A stretch of DNA of 64,000 nucleotides from Pseudomonas lalucatii (lineage in GTDB: Bacteria > Pseudomonadota > Gammaproteobacteria > Pseudomonadales > Pseudomonadaceae): contig NZ_JADPMV010000002.1 of the NCBI RefSeq assembly GCF_018398425.1, forward strand, positions 372,001-436,000, written 5' to 3'. The translations under genes were made by a program, and so were the position numbers. The first letter of the stretch is position 1, and each line of letters begins with the position of its first letter. The notes below the pieces were generated by a model. It did not search any database, was not told where the DNA came from, and worked only from the letters and a program-made list of their open reading frames with translations. This document shows, one piece after another, positions 25,130 through 34,349 of the stretch.

Positions 25130-25931
25130 GGCCGAACACCGGCGTACGCTTTTCGAGAAAGGCGCTGACCCCCTCTTCAAACTCTGCGGTTAGCGCGCAG
25201 GCAGTGAAGGCTTGCAGCTCGCGGTCGAGATGATCGGCGAGCCGAGCCAGGTTCTCCCCCTTGACCAGCCGTTTCAGCTGCCGTGTGGCGACAGCGGGTC
25301 CTGCCCCCAGGCCTTCCGCCAGCTCCATGACGCTGCGCTCAAGCCACCCTGGCTCGGCCACATGACTGACCAGCCCCCACTGCTGGGCCTGCGCTGCATC
25401 AATGCTGCGGTTGAACATCAGCATCTCCAAGGCGCGCTGCTCGCCGATGATCGCCGGCAAGACTTGGCTCAGCCCGCCATCGGGGGTGGTGCCCAAGGCC
25501 GTGTACGCCGGGACGAACCTGCACCCCGCCTCGGCGACGATGAAATCGGCCCTGCAGGCCAGACTCATACCGACCCCGGCGACAGCGCCCTGAACGGCGG
25601 CGATGACCGGTACCGGAATCCGCGCCAGCGCCAGCATCGCCTGGTGGGCCAGCCCGATGTAATGCGCCAGCGGGTCACGCCGCGCCTCAGGCAGCAGCTC
25701 GAGCAGCTGGCGAAAGAAGGCGACGTCGCCACCGGCGCAGAACACCGGCCCCGTCCCCCTCAGAATCACCGCGCGCAGCTCTGGCGACGCCACACAGCGC
25801 GAAAATGCCTCCAACAACTGCTGCAGGGCACGATCCGAAAGGGCGTTTCGCGCTGCGGGCCGGTTGAGGGTGATCCAGGCAATACCCTGCCGCTGCTCGA
25901 AAATAACCTCCTGGCCTACCGGGTCATCCAT
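25125..25931 (-). CDS. Enoyl-CoA hydratase/isomerase (crotonase family)
   Basis: A 268-residue crotonase starting at the ATG at 25931, with GGAGG 10 bases upstream. Family signs are TLNRPAARNALSDRAL, the oxyanion segments GPVFCAGGDVAFF and VQGAVAGVGMSLACRADF, and LGTTPDGGLS. The acidic residue after TTP resembles PaaG-type isomerase/hydratases more than the two-glutamate hydratases. The C-terminus FEEGVSAFLEKRTPVFGR is typical. It is the last gene of cluster A, 105 bp beyond the BCCT transporter. The exact substrate is unknown; a crotonobetainyl-CoA-like enoyl-CoA is plausible by context. The IS sits on its stop codon. Confidence 0.88.
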   Translation of the reverse strand: MDDPVGQEVIFEQRQGIAWITLNRPAARNALSDRALQQLLEAFSRCVASPELRAVILRGTGPVFCAGGDVAFFRQLLELLPEARRDPLAHYIGLAHQAMLALARIPVPVIAAVQGAVAGVGMSLACRADFIVAEAGCRFVPAYTALGTTPDGGLSQVLPAIIGEQRALEMLMFNRSIDAAQAQQWGLVSHVAEPGWLERSVMELAEGLGAGPAVATRQLKRLVKGENLARLADHLDRELQAFTACALTAEFEEGVSAFLEKRTPVFGR

Positions 25932-26036
25932 CTTTGTTTTCCTCCACGGGCTTAGTCCCTGCACGGTTAAAAATCTTCGAGTCGAAAAACGACGACCGGC
26001 AGGAATGCCGGTCGTCTGGCGAAGCACCGCCAGGGA

Positions 26037-27668
26037 TCAGGCCTGCGGCAGGGGCCTAGCCTCGATGCCCACCGCAGGCTCAGCCGCAGCCTCGGGGCCG
26101 GAGCTGGCTTGGCGCTGGCTTGCCCGCTGCAGATGGGGCTGATCTTCCTTGAGCCAGCGCAGCAGCGACATCACGGCAATGCCCATGAGGAATACCAGCG
26201 GCAGGCCGACCACGATGCTGGCGGTCTTCACGGTCTCCAAGCCACCGATATTCATCACCACCAGCGCGGTTGTGCCCAGCATCAGGGCCCAGAACAGGCG
26301 GTTGTAGACCACCGGCTCCTGGCCATCCTGCAACTGCTTGGAGGCGATGGTCGACATCACGTAGGCCGAAGAGTCCACCGTGGTGCCGGTGTAGACGAAG
26401 CCGACGAAGACGAACAGCGGCAGCAGCAGCCACTCCATGGGCATCTGCATCAGCACGCCGAGAATGGCGGCGGCCGGGCTTTCGTTCTTCATGGTTTCCA
26501 GGACCGGGAACAGGCCGTTCATCTCCGCATGCATCATGTTGTTGCCGAACAGCATGAAGAACAGCATGCAGCCCGCGCTGCCAGCCAGGGTGACGGTCAG
26601 GCCGATCTCGCGGAAGGTACGCCCCTTGGACACACGGGCGATGAAGATCCCCATGTACGGACCGTAAGCCACCCACCAGGCCCAGTAGAAGATGGTCCAC
26701 CACTGCGGGAACATGCTCTTGCCGACCGGGTCGGTGTAGAAGGTCATGCGAGCGAATTCGGCGAGCATCAGGCCGAAGCTGTCGGTGAACTGGTTCAGCA
26801 GGTAGAAAGTCGGTCCACCGACGAAGACGATAAAGCACAACAGCAGCACGGCGACCAGGTTGATGTCGCTGAGCACCTTGATGCCCTTTTTCAGACCCAG
26901 CACCACCGAGGAGATGAAGATCGCCGTCCACACGCAGACCACCGCGACATCGACGCCGAAGGTGTGGGCGACGCCGAACATGCGGCTTACCGCTTCGGCC
27001 AGCATCGGCGTACCCGACGCCAAAGTCGTAGCGGTGGCGCCCAGCAGACCGAAGAGCACCGTGATATCGATGACCTTGCCGATCACCCCGTTGGCGTTCT
27101 TCTCACCGATGATGCCGGCGCAGGCACTGCTCAGGCGCAGCCCCTTGGTGCCGCGGTTGTAGTAGGCGTAACCGATCGGAAAGGCGGTCAGGCAGTAGAA
27201 GGCCCAGCCGATCGGCCCCCAATGGAACATGCCGTACATGGCCGAATAGTCCGCCGCCGCCTGGCTTTTCGCCTCCAGACCGAAGGGCGGAGATTCGTAG
27301 TAATAAGTCCACTCGATGGCGGCCCAGTAGATCAGCGCAGTACCGATGCCCGAGCAGAAGAACATGGCAATCCAGCTCATGCGACCGAACTCGGGGCGCG
27401 CGTCGGCGCCCCCCAGGCGAATGTCGCCGTATTTGCCAAGCGACAGCCAGGCCACCACGCTCAGGCACAGCGCACCGGCCCAGATGTAGACGAAGCCGAG
27501 CTGGTTGGTGATGAAGTCGAACATCGACTTGATGACGACCTTGGCGCTGTCCTCGAAGAGGATCATGGAGATCAGCAGTATGGAAATGGTGATCAGCGAT
27601 GGCCAAAAGATGCCTTTGTCCACCTCAGCCACTGGGCTGGTTACAGGTTGTCCGGTGTGAATCGTCAT
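26037..27668 (-). CDS. BCCT-family betaine/carnitine/choline transporter
   Basis: A 543-residue inner-membrane carrier with about 12 helices. The BCCT signature is present around QWWTIFYWAWWVAYGPYMG and FIARVSKGRTFREIGL. SYV-type glycine-rich TM3 appears as MFFCSGIGTALIYWAAIEWT. The family moves trimethylammonium compounds; CaiT, BetP and OpuD are relatives. The neighbours (CaiD-like hydratase, CoA ligase, GlxA-type regulator) point to carnitine, gamma-butyrobetaine or a similar betaine. Start ATG 27668 is preferred; an upstream in-frame GTG is possible. It is 146 bp beyond the CaiD-like gene, with a strong hairpin between. Confidence 0.9.
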   Translation of the reverse strand: MTIHTGQPVTSPVAEVDKGIFWPSLITISILLISMILFEDSAKVVIKSMFDFITNQLGFVYIWAGALCLSVVAWLSLGKYGDIRLGGADARPEFGRMSWIAMFFCSGIGTALIYWAAIEWTYYYESPPFGLEAKSQAAADYSAMYGMFHWGPIGWAFYCLTAFPIGYAYYNRGTKGLRLSSACAGIIGEKNANGVIGKVIDITVLFGLLGATATTLASGTPMLAEAVSRMFGVAHTFGVDVAVVCVWTAIFISSVVLGLKKGIKVLSDINLVAVLLLCFIVFVGGPTFYLLNQFTDSFGLMLAEFARMTFYTDPVGKSMFPQWWTIFYWAWWVAYGPYMGIFIARVSKGRTFREIGLTVTLAGSAGCMLFFMLFGNNMMHAEMNGLFPVLETMKNESPAAAILGVLMQMPMEWLLLPLFVFVGFVYTGTTVDSSAYVMSTIASKQLQDGQEPVVYNRLFWALMLGTTALVVMNIGGLETVKTASIVVGLPLVFLMGIAVMSLLRWLKEDQPHLQRASQRQASSGPEAAAEPAVGIEARPLPQA

Positions 27669-27778
27669 TATTGTTGTCCTCACGATGATTGACTTGCGTG
27701 TGCCCAGCCGTAATCAGGTCTCCGCCATACAGGTGTCTCCGCTCAAACTGCCTATCGTCGCCGCAGACTTGTGTCCAT

Positions 27779-27808
27779 CGGGCCCATGTCGTCGGCGACA
27801 CGGGCCCG
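27779..27808 (-). other. Intergenic hairpin between CaiD-like gene and BCCT gene
   Basis: A near-perfect 13-bp stem (cgggcccatgtcg / cgacacgggcccg, one mismatch) just past the CaiD-like stop. There is no T-run, so it may be a processing or mRNA-stabilising site rather than a terminator. Confidence 0.45.
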
Positions 27809-27814
27809 GGATAA

Positions 27815-28597
27815 CTACTTGCCGGTCCAGTCCGGCTCTCGCTTGGCCACGAAAGCCTTGGCGCCTTCCTGCGCGTCGCTGCTGTCAAGCATCCTCATGA
27901 ACGCCGGCCAGGCCCGCGAACGCAGCGCCGCGTAGCTCTCGGCGAACGACAGCGTCTCGGTGAGGTGCACCGCTTCCTTGATCGCGGCCAGGGACAGGGG
28001 CGCGGCCTTGAGCAGCTCCGCTGCCACGGCGCGGGCGCGCTCCATCAGTTGCTCGGCCGGCACCACCTCGTTGATCAGGCCGTAGCGGGCCAGCTCGGCG
28101 GCACTCTGGCGGCGCCCGAGCATGAGCATTTCCATGGCTTTCTGCCGGGGCAGCAGTTTCGGCAGCATGAAGGTGGCCACGTCTGGAGCAACGCCGATGC
28201 GCACTTCCGGCAAATAGAACTCGGCGTGCTCGGCGGCGATCACGAAATCGGCGCGCAGCAGCATTTCAAAGCCGGCACCAACAGCCAGCCCATTGACCGC
28301 ACAGATCACCGGCTTGTACAGGTCCTTCATCTCGGGGAAGCCGGCAAAGCCGCCTTCACCGAAATCTTCCAGGTACTCCTCGCCTTCGGCCACGGCGTTG
28401 AGGTCCCAGCCGGCGCAGTAGAACTTGGCGCCGGCGCCGGTGAGAATCGCCACCCGCAGGGTGGGGTCGTCGCGGAAGTCGGCAAACAGCTGGCTCATGA
28501 CCCGGCTCAGGGGCGCGTCCAGGGTGTTGGCCTTGGGCCGGTCGATGACGATTTCCAGAATCTGGCCGTTGCGGGTGACCTTCAGAAATTCATGCAT
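27815..28597 (-). CDS. CaiD-like crotonobetainyl-CoA hydratase (crotonase)
   Basis: A 260-residue crotonase strikingly like E. coli CaiD: LKVTRNGQILEIVIDRPKAN, FRDDPTLRVAILTGAGAKF, CAGWDLNAVAEGEEY and DFGEGGFAG. Both CaiD catalytic glutamates have equivalents, in GAGFEMLLRADF and FYLPEVRIG. CaiD interconverts crotonobetainyl-CoA and L-carnitinyl-CoA. The ATG at 28597 has GGAG at good spacing (CTGGAGAAGAACA). It lies 70 bp after the acyl-CoA synthetase and upstream of the BCCT carrier. Carnitine-type chemistry is the best reading, but a related cationic enoyl-CoA cannot be excluded. Confidence 0.88.
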   Translation of the reverse strand: MHEFLKVTRNGQILEIVIDRPKANTLDAPLSRVMSQLFADFRDDPTLRVAILTGAGAKFYCAGWDLNAVAEGEEYLEDFGEGGFAGFPEMKDLYKPVICAVNGLAVGAGFEMLLRADFVIAAEHAEFYLPEVRIGVAPDVATFMLPKLLPRQKAMEMLMLGRRQSAAELARYGLINEVVPAEQLMERARAVAAELLKAAPLSLAAIKEAVHLTETLSFAESYAALRSRAWPAFMRMLDSSDAQEGAKAFVAKREPDWTGK

Positions 28598-28667
28598 TGT
28601 TCTTCTCCAGGTGGTCTCCACGCCCCAAGGCAGGGGCGCCGATCGGGGTGCAAAAGTCGCTGAACGC

Positions 28668-30719
28668 TCAGTCCGGGCGGACCATGCGGATCAGGGCGTC
28701 GGCCGCGACCACGCCCCGGCCTTCGGCCAGCAGCATCAGCGGATTGATATCCAGTTCGGCGATTGCATCGGCGTGCTCCTGGACGAACTCGGCGATGCCC
28801 AGGATCGCCTCGGCAGCCGCCTCCAGGTCCGCCCGCGGGCGGCCGCGGAAGCCGGCGAACAGCGGCGCGCACTTGAGCGACTGCAGGGCTTCGAGCACCT
28901 GCGGCTTGGTCACTGGCAGCAGCAGCGAGCGGCTGTCCTTGAGCAGCTCGACCAGGATGCCGCCGGCGCCAAGCACCAGATAGGCCCCGAATTGCTCGTC
29001 CCGGGCCACCCCGACGATCAGCTCGGCGACGCAACCGCCGATCATCTTCTCGATCAGGAAGGAGCTGCTCAGAGCGCTCATCTGCTCCACCGCGGCCGCC
29101 ACCGCCTGGCCGCTGTGCAGGTTCAGCTGGACCCCGCCCACGTCGGTCTTGTGCGCCACGCCCAGGGCCTTGACCACCACCGGGAAGCCCAGGCGCTCGG
29201 CGACGGCTGCCGCCTCGGCAGAGCTGTGGGCGATGGCCGATTGCGGGACAGGCACACCGTGGTAGGCCAGGAGCTGCTTGGACTCGGCCTCATCGAGCAG
29301 GGTCAGGGAGGCGTCGCGGCGCAACGGCTGGTTCTTCAGCAGGGACTGGTAGTCCAGACGCGTCCAGGCCCGCCCCACAGTCAGGGCCGCCTGCAGTCCG
29401 GCCAGGCCGTCGTCGATGCCACTCAGGGGCACTATGCCCTGGGCACTCAGGCGCTGCGCCACCGCCTCGCCCATGTTGTCCGTGAGGGTGGCCATCACCG
29501 CCGCCTTGCCCGGGCACCGTTGCGCCGCCTGCACCAGGGCGCGCTCGGCGATCTCCCAGGAGGCGGTGTCGCACAGGTCTGCGCGGGGGAAGTCGAGCAG
29601 GCTGATGGTCATGTCGAAGCCATCGGCCATGAAGGCGTCGATGGTCTCGGCCATGCGCGGCTGATCGTTCCAGTCGAACATCTGGTAGTCCAGCGGGTTG
29701 CCCACTACCACGCGCTCATGCAGGGTCGCCGCGAGGCGCTCGGTACCTTCAGGCGAAAGCGCCGGCATGAGCAAGTCGGTGTGCTCCAGGGCATCGCCGA
29801 TCAACGACAGGTCGCCGCCGGAGGTGCTCATCACGCCGAGCCGGTTGCCGCTCAGCGGGCCACACAGGTGCAGCACCTTGAGCGCCTCCACCAGCGCCTC
29901 CAGGGAATGCACGCGGGCCACGCCGGTGCGCTCGAACAGCAGGTTCATCAGCTCATCCGAGCCGCTCAGGGACGCGGTGTGCGACAGGGCCATCTTCTGC
30001 GCGGCTGCCGAGCGCCCGGACTTGAGGGCCACCACCGGCTTGCCCAGCTTGCGAGCGACCGCGATCGCCGCCTCGAAGGCGCAGGGATCGGAAATGCCTT
30101 CGATATACAGGCCGATGGCCGACACCCGCTCCTGCTGGGCAAAGGTACTGATCGCATCGTGCAGGTCGAACTTGAGCTTGTTGCCCAGCGACAGCACGTA
30201 GGAAACCGGCAGTCCGCGGCGCTGCATGGTCAGGTTGAAGGCGACGTTGGACGACATGGTGACGATCGCCACGCCCCGCTCGACCCGGCTGCCGCCTTGC
30301 TGATCCGGCCACAGCATGGCGCCATCGACATAGTTGAGCATGCCGTAGCAGTTGGGCCCCAGCAGCGGCATATCCCCGCTGGCCTCGAGCAGCCGACGCT
30401 GCAACTCGACCCCCTCGCCCCCGGCTTCGCCATAACCCGTGGCGAAACAGACGGCACCGCCGGCGCCACGCTCGGCCAGCGCCCTGACGATGTCGATGCT
30501 CAGGTGACGGTTGACCGCCACATAGGCGGCATCGGGGCTACCCGGCAATTCCTCGACGCTACGGTAGACCTTGTGTCCGAGGATCTCGGTCTTGCTCGGG
30601 TGCACCGGCCAGATCTCGCCCAGGTACTGCATGCGGTCGCATTGGCGGATTACCTCTTCAGCTTCCCGGCCGCCGAAAACGGCGATCGAGCGAGGTTGTA
30701 GAACACGCGAAAATGACAT
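28668..30719 (-). CDS. NDP-forming acyl-CoA synthetase (cluster A)
   Basis: A 683-residue single-chain enzyme of the ADP-forming acetyl/acyl-CoA synthetase superfamily. The N-terminal CoA-binding domain (SFSRVLQPRSIAVFGGRE), the succinyl-CoA ligase-like domain with the phosphohistidine motif ALSHTASLSGSDEL, and a C-terminal ATP-grasp domain (VVKALGVAHKTDVGGVQLNL, LVLGAGGILVELLKDSRSL, ELDINPLML) are visible. It would activate a carboxylate to its CoA thioester, replacing the CaiC-type ligase of E. coli. ATG at 30719 fits GGAG 8 bases away better than the GTG at 30725. It is closely similar to the enzyme at 39660-41753. Confidence 0.9.
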   Translation of the reverse strand: MSFSRVLQPRSIAVFGGREAEEVIRQCDRMQYLGEIWPVHPSKTEILGHKVYRSVEELPGSPDAAYVAVNRHLSIDIVRALAERGAGGAVCFATGYGEAGGEGVELQRRLLEASGDMPLLGPNCYGMLNYVDGAMLWPDQQGGSRVERGVAIVTMSSNVAFNLTMQRRGLPVSYVLSLGNKLKFDLHDAISTFAQQERVSAIGLYIEGISDPCAFEAAIAVARKLGKPVVALKSGRSAAAQKMALSHTASLSGSDELMNLLFERTGVARVHSLEALVEALKVLHLCGPLSGNRLGVMSTSGGDLSLIGDALEHTDLLMPALSPEGTERLAATLHERVVVGNPLDYQMFDWNDQPRMAETIDAFMADGFDMTISLLDFPRADLCDTASWEIAERALVQAAQRCPGKAAVMATLTDNMGEAVAQRLSAQGIVPLSGIDDGLAGLQAALTVGRAWTRLDYQSLLKNQPLRRDASLTLLDEAESKQLLAYHGVPVPQSAIAHSSAEAAAVAERLGFPVVVKALGVAHKTDVGGVQLNLHSGQAVAAAVEQMSALSSSFLIEKMIGGCVAELIVGVARDEQFGAYLVLGAGGILVELLKDSRSLLLPVTKPQVLEALQSLKCAPLFAGFRGRPRADLEAAAEAILGIAEFVQEHADAIAELDINPLMLLAEGRGVVAADALIRMVRPD

Positions 30720-30938
30720 CCACACTACTCCTGACGCGATTGGAATCGTTGTTGTGCGCTTCTTGGACGCGGCCGCAGTGCCCTTGGATGGAGAATCGGC
30801 AACTCAGTGGTTGCCGCCCCCCTGACGTGACCGCCTGAAGCATCTGCAGCCGATGGTGGAGCTTCGTCAGCCCTGACGTTTCATAGAATTCGGCATATTT
30901 GTTACACTTTCCGTCACCTTTAAATAAGGACTCAGGCC

Positions 30939-31901
30939 ATGAAGCATTACGCTTTTTTGGTGCTGCCCGAATTCAGCAATCTCTGCCTGGCAAGCTCGGT
31001 GGAGCCGCTCAATGCGGCGAATGGATTTACCCGCGAACCCGCCTACCGGGTGTCGCTGGTGTCGATCGATGGCAACGCCGTGAACAGCTACAGCGGCTTC
31101 CGCGCGCCGATCTGCGCCAGCCTGGATCAGCTGATCGGCAACGATGCGCCTGACCTGCTGTTCGTCCTCGCCAGTTACAACTATCAGGCCCACTGCACTG
31201 ACGAAGTGATTCGCGCCCTGCGCAGGCTGAAGCCGGTGGTAAAGGAATGTGGTGGGCTCGACGCCGGCAGCTATGTGCTGGCCAAGGCCGGCTTGCTGAG
31301 CGGCTACAACGCCACCATTCACTGGGCGGAGGCGGAGGTTTTTGCGGAGTGCTTTGCCGACATCAGGGTCTCGCACGACCGCTACGTCATAGACCGCAAC
31401 CGCATCACCTCGGGCGGCTCCACCAGTGCCCTGGACCTGATGCTGCACCTGATCCGCCGCGACTGCGGCGAGTCGGTGGCGATCGCCGTCTCCGAGCTGT
31501 TGATCTTCGACACCGAGCGCCCCGGGAGCACCCGCCAGCGCGAACACCTACCAAGCCGGATGGAGGAGAAATCGCCGCGTATATCCCGGGCGATCACCAT
31601 CATGCAGAAACACATCGAGAAACCGCTGTCGGTCGAGCTCATCGCCCAGCTGATCGGCATCTCCCAGCGCCAACTGGAGCGCGACTTCAAGGAACTCATG
31701 AAGACCACGGTGGCCAAGCACTACCTGACCCTTCGTGTGGAGGCTGCCCGGCGACTGATCCGCGAAACCCGGCTCAGCGTCACCGAAGTCGCTCTGCGCA
31801 GCGGCTTCAGTTCCCTGGCCTCGTTGATTCGGGTGTACAAGCAGAGCTATGCCTGCACGCCATCGGAAGATCGAAAAAAATGTGCCCGCCCGGTGTCATA
31901 A
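30939..31901 (+). CDS. GlxA/CdhR-type AraC-family regulator
   Basis: A 320-residue regulator with an N-terminal DJ-1/PfpI-like (GATase-1) domain (MKHYAFLVLPEFSNLCLASS, PDLLFVLASYN, VKECGGLDAGSYVLAKAGLL) and a C-terminal AraC HTH pair (SVELIAQLIGISQRQLERDF, EVALRSGFSSLASLIRVYKQ). Pseudomonas regulators with this layout (GbdR, CdhR, SouR, ArgR) often sense betaine, carnitine, sarcosine or arginine. It is divergent from the acyl-CoA synthetase gene by 219 bp and is the obvious candidate activator of cluster A. AAGGA lies upstream of its ATG. GTCAG-CC-CTGAC at 30866-30877 in the shared region is a possible operator half. Confidence 0.88.
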   Translation: MKHYAFLVLPEFSNLCLASSVEPLNAANGFTREPAYRVSLVSIDGNAVNSYSGFRAPICASLDQLIGNDAPDLLFVLASYNYQAHCTDEVIRALRRLKPVVKECGGLDAGSYVLAKAGLLSGYNATIHWAEAEVFAECFADIRVSHDRYVIDRNRITSGGSTSALDLMLHLIRRDCGESVAIAVSELLIFDTERPGSTRQREHLPSRMEEKSPRISRAITIMQKHIEKPLSVELIAQLIGISQRQLERDFKELMKTTVAKHYLTLRVEAARRLIRETRLSVTEVALRSGFSSLASLIRVYKQSYACTPSEDRKKCARPVS

Positions 31902-31914
31902 CACCCGGCGGGCC
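31872..31914 (-). terminator. Terminator after the thiolase gene (possibly bidirectional)
   Basis: Strong hairpin of gcccgcc/ggcgggc with an inner ggtgt/acacc stem and a cata loop that includes the regulator's TAA stop. Read on the minus strand it is followed by ACATTTTTTT, giving a terminator about 145 bp past the thiolase stop. Confidence 0.7.
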
Positions 31915-32057
31915 AGCCTCATTGCAGGCTGAGCAAAGCGACAACATAGGTAAACCCGCAACCGCAAGAACAGTCCCGGCGGTCGCTCCGCACCTGGCCG
32001 CCTCCTCTGCAAACGGAAGCGGGGGCGCTGCGACTTACCTATCGATCAGGGAGGCGC

Positions 32058-33239
32058 TCATTCACGCTCAACGATTAGCGCAATGCCCTGACCACCGCCA
32101 ATGCACATGGTCACCAGTGCATAGCGCCCACCGGTGCGCTGCAGCTCATAGATCGCCTTGATCAGGATAATCGCCCCGGTGGCGCCAATCGGGTGCCCCA
32201 GGGCGATGGCGCCGCCGTTGGGGTTGACCTTCTCCGCCGGGATCTTCAACGCCTGGGACACGGCACAGGCCTGGGCGGCAAAGGCCTCGTTCGACTCCAC
32301 GACATCGATATCGGCCAGGCTGAGCTGCGCCCGTTGAAGGGCCTGCTGGACCGCGCCGACAGGCCCCATGCCCATGATTTCAGGGGCCACCCCGGCATGA
32401 CCGTAGGCAACGATTCGGGCCATCGGCGTCAGCCCCCGCTGCTCGAGCAGGGCGCCGCTGACCAGGGTCAGGGCGGCGGCGCCGTCGTTGAGACTCGAGG
32501 CATTGCCGGCGGTAACCGTGCCATCGGACTCGAACACCGGACGCGCCTTCGCCAGATCGCCGAGTTGCAGGTGCTCGCGCACATGCTCATCGCGTCGGAA
32601 CAGTTGCTCGGGCTTCTTCGGATGGGTCTGTAGCGGCAGAATCTGTTCGTCGAAGCGTCCCTCGGCACTGGCACGGGCCGCCCGGCGGTGACTCTCCAGG
32701 GCCAGGGCGTCCTGCTCTGCCCGGGCGATGCCGAAACTTCTGCCGACATTCTCGGCAGTAACCCCCATGTGACCGTTGCCGAAGGGATCGGTCAGCACGC
32801 CGGTGAGCATGTCGATGAGCAGGCTGTCGCCCATACGCTTGCCCCAGCGGTTGCTCGGCAGCAGATACCCCGCCCGGCTCATGCTTTCGGCACCACCGGC
32901 CACCGCGGAGACCACATCGCCCAGCTGGATCATCTGCGCGGCACTGATGACCGCCTGCAGACCACTGCCGCACAGACGATTGAGGGTCAACGCCCTTGAG
33001 CCCTGGGCCATGCCGGCGTTGAGCGCGGCGACCCGGGAGATGTACATGTCCCGGGCCTCGGAATGCAGCACGTTGCCCAGTACGCACTGCTCGAACAGTT
33101 CGGCCGGCAGGCCGGATCGCCTGATCGCCTCCTGCACCACCTGGCTGGCCAGGTCGCAGGGCGCAAGGTCTTTCAGCGCGCCGCCATAATCACCGATCGC
33201 GGTGCGCACGCCAGACAGGATAAAAACCGGATTGAGCAT
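32058..33239 (-). CDS. Acetyl-CoA acyltransferase (thiolase)
   Basis: A 393-residue thiolase, the usual length, ATG at 33239 with GGAG at 7 nt. It holds the nucleophile LNRLCGSGLQAVISA, the histidine segment GGAIALGHPIGATGA and the second cysteine CIGGGQG. It would cleave a 3-ketoacyl-CoA to acetyl-CoA plus a shortened acyl-CoA, or run acetoacetyl-CoA condensation. It follows the nitronate-monooxygenase-like gene by 42 bp in a two-gene operon. Beside cluster A it could release acetyl-CoA from the keto form of a carnitine-like substrate; this is inference. No 3-hydroxyacyl-CoA dehydrogenase is seen nearby. Confidence 0.92.
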   Translation of the reverse strand: MLNPVFILSGVRTAIGDYGGALKDLAPCDLASQVVQEAIRRSGLPAELFEQCVLGNVLHSEARDMYISRVAALNAGMAQGSRALTLNRLCGSGLQAVISAAQMIQLGDVVSAVAGGAESMSRAGYLLPSNRWGKRMGDSLLIDMLTGVLTDPFGNGHMGVTAENVGRSFGIARAEQDALALESHRRAARASAEGRFDEQILPLQTHPKKPEQLFRRDEHVREHLQLGDLAKARPVFESDGTVTAGNASSLNDGAAALTLVSGALLEQRGLTPMARIVAYGHAGVAPEIMGMGPVGAVQQALQRAQLSLADIDVVESNEAFAAQACAVSQALKIPAEKVNPNGGAIALGHPIGATGAIILIKAIYELQRTGGRYALVTMCIGGGQGIALIVERE

Positions 33240-33281
33240 AGGTATTCTCCAGCAGCCTCGATTGCAGTCGGCGGGCAACCG

Positions 33282-34256
33282 TCAGATGGTCAGCGCGGCG
33301 AGCCGCTGCCTGATGATGTGCTCGGCGTCGCCGACAATCCGCGCGACCAGATCCGCCACGGAAGGAATGTCATGGATCAGACCGGCCGAGACGCCGGCCC
33401 ACCAGATGCCGTGCTCCATGTCGCCACTCTCCAGCACGACGGCACCACGCTTGCCGGCCACCAACTCGGCCACGTCGCCGAACTCGGACTCCGCCTGCTT
33501 CTCGATCTCGGCAACCTCGACCGCGATGGCGTTCTTGAACACCCGGGCGGTATTCCTGAACTTGCGGAAGATCAGCTGGGTATCCAGCTCGCTCGCCTCC
33601 AGCAGCTTCTGCTTCAGGTTGGCATGCACCGGCGCCTCCTCGGTGCCGAGGAAGCGCGTCCCCATGCTCACCGCATCGGCTCCCAGGGCCAGCGCGGCGA
33701 CCAGGCTGCGGCCGTCGCTGAAGCCGCCGCAGGCAATCACCGGAATCGCCAGTTCATCCACCGCCCGCGGCAGCAGCACCAAAGAGGGAATATCGTCCTC
33801 GCCCGGGTGACCGGCCGCCTCGAAGCCATCGATGATCACCGCCGCACAGCCCACTTCCTGGGCCTTCTTGGCATGTTTCACGGAGGTGCATTTGTGGATC
33901 ACCTTCACTCCTGCCGCATTGAACGCCGGCATGAAGGGCGCGGGGCTGCGCCCCGCCGTTTCCACGACTTTGATGCCCGCATCGATGATGGCCTGCACGT
34001 ACTCTTCGTAGGGCGGCGGGTTCAGGCTGGGCAGAATGGTCAGGTTCACGCCGAAGGGCTTGGCGGTCATCGTGCGCGTGCGCTCGATCTCCGCGGTCAG
34101 GGCTTGCGGCGTCGGCTGGGTCAATGCACTGAGAAAGCCGAGCGCCCCGGCGTTGGCCACGGCCGCCACCAGCTCGGCCTTGGACACACGCTGCATGCCG
34201 CCCTGCACCACCGGGTGTTCGATACCAAAAAGCTCGGTAAAGCGCGTTGTAATCAT
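33282..34256 (-). CDS. Nitronate monooxygenase-like FMN enzyme
   Basis: A 324-residue TIM-barrel flavoprotein of the 2-nitropropane dioxygenase / FabK-like family. It begins MITTRFTELFGIEHPVVQGG. Typical pieces are VAAVANAGALGFLSAL, KPFGVNLTILPSLNPPPYEE, IDGFEAAGHPGEDD, ACGGFSDGRSLVAALALGAD and VSMGTRFLGTEEAP. Members oxidise nitronates or act as enoyl reductases, and many in degradative operons are uncharacterised. It starts a two-gene operon with the thiolase and faces an Rrf2 regulator 527 bp away. Start at 34256 gives the usual N-terminus. Confidence 0.87.
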   Translation of the reverse strand: MITTRFTELFGIEHPVVQGGMQRVSKAELVAAVANAGALGFLSALTQPTPQALTAEIERTRTMTAKPFGVNLTILPSLNPPPYEEYVQAIIDAGIKVVETAGRSPAPFMPAFNAAGVKVIHKCTSVKHAKKAQEVGCAAVIIDGFEAAGHPGEDDIPSLVLLPRAVDELAIPVIACGGFSDGRSLVAALALGADAVSMGTRFLGTEEAPVHANLKQKLLEASELDTQLIFRKFRNTARVFKNAIAVEVAEIEKQAESEFGDVAELVAGKRGAVVLESGDMEHGIWWAGVSAGLIHDIPSVADLVARIVGDAEHIIRQRLAALTI

Positions 34257-34308
34257 GGAGCCAGCCTCTTCGGTTGCCAGCGCGCAGCAGACAGCGCTCA
34301 CTGGAGTT

Positions 34309-34349
34309 ATTGTTATAATCACATTAACTATTGAATTTCTGGCTGTCAA
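34309..34349 (-). promoter_or_regulatory. Putative promoter and operator of the NMO–thiolase operon
   Basis: On the minus strand TTGACA (34349-34344) is followed after 17 bp by TAATGT (34326-34321). At the expected start site lies ATTGTTATAAT (34309-34319), a near-palindrome similar to ATTGTGACAAT upstream of the Rrf2 gene. Assigned by motif and position only. Confidence 0.45.

Noticed and set aside
26109..27692. 527-codon plus-strand open frame
   Set aside because: Antisense to the BCCT transporter, composed mainly of His, Gln, Asp and Glu, without motifs.
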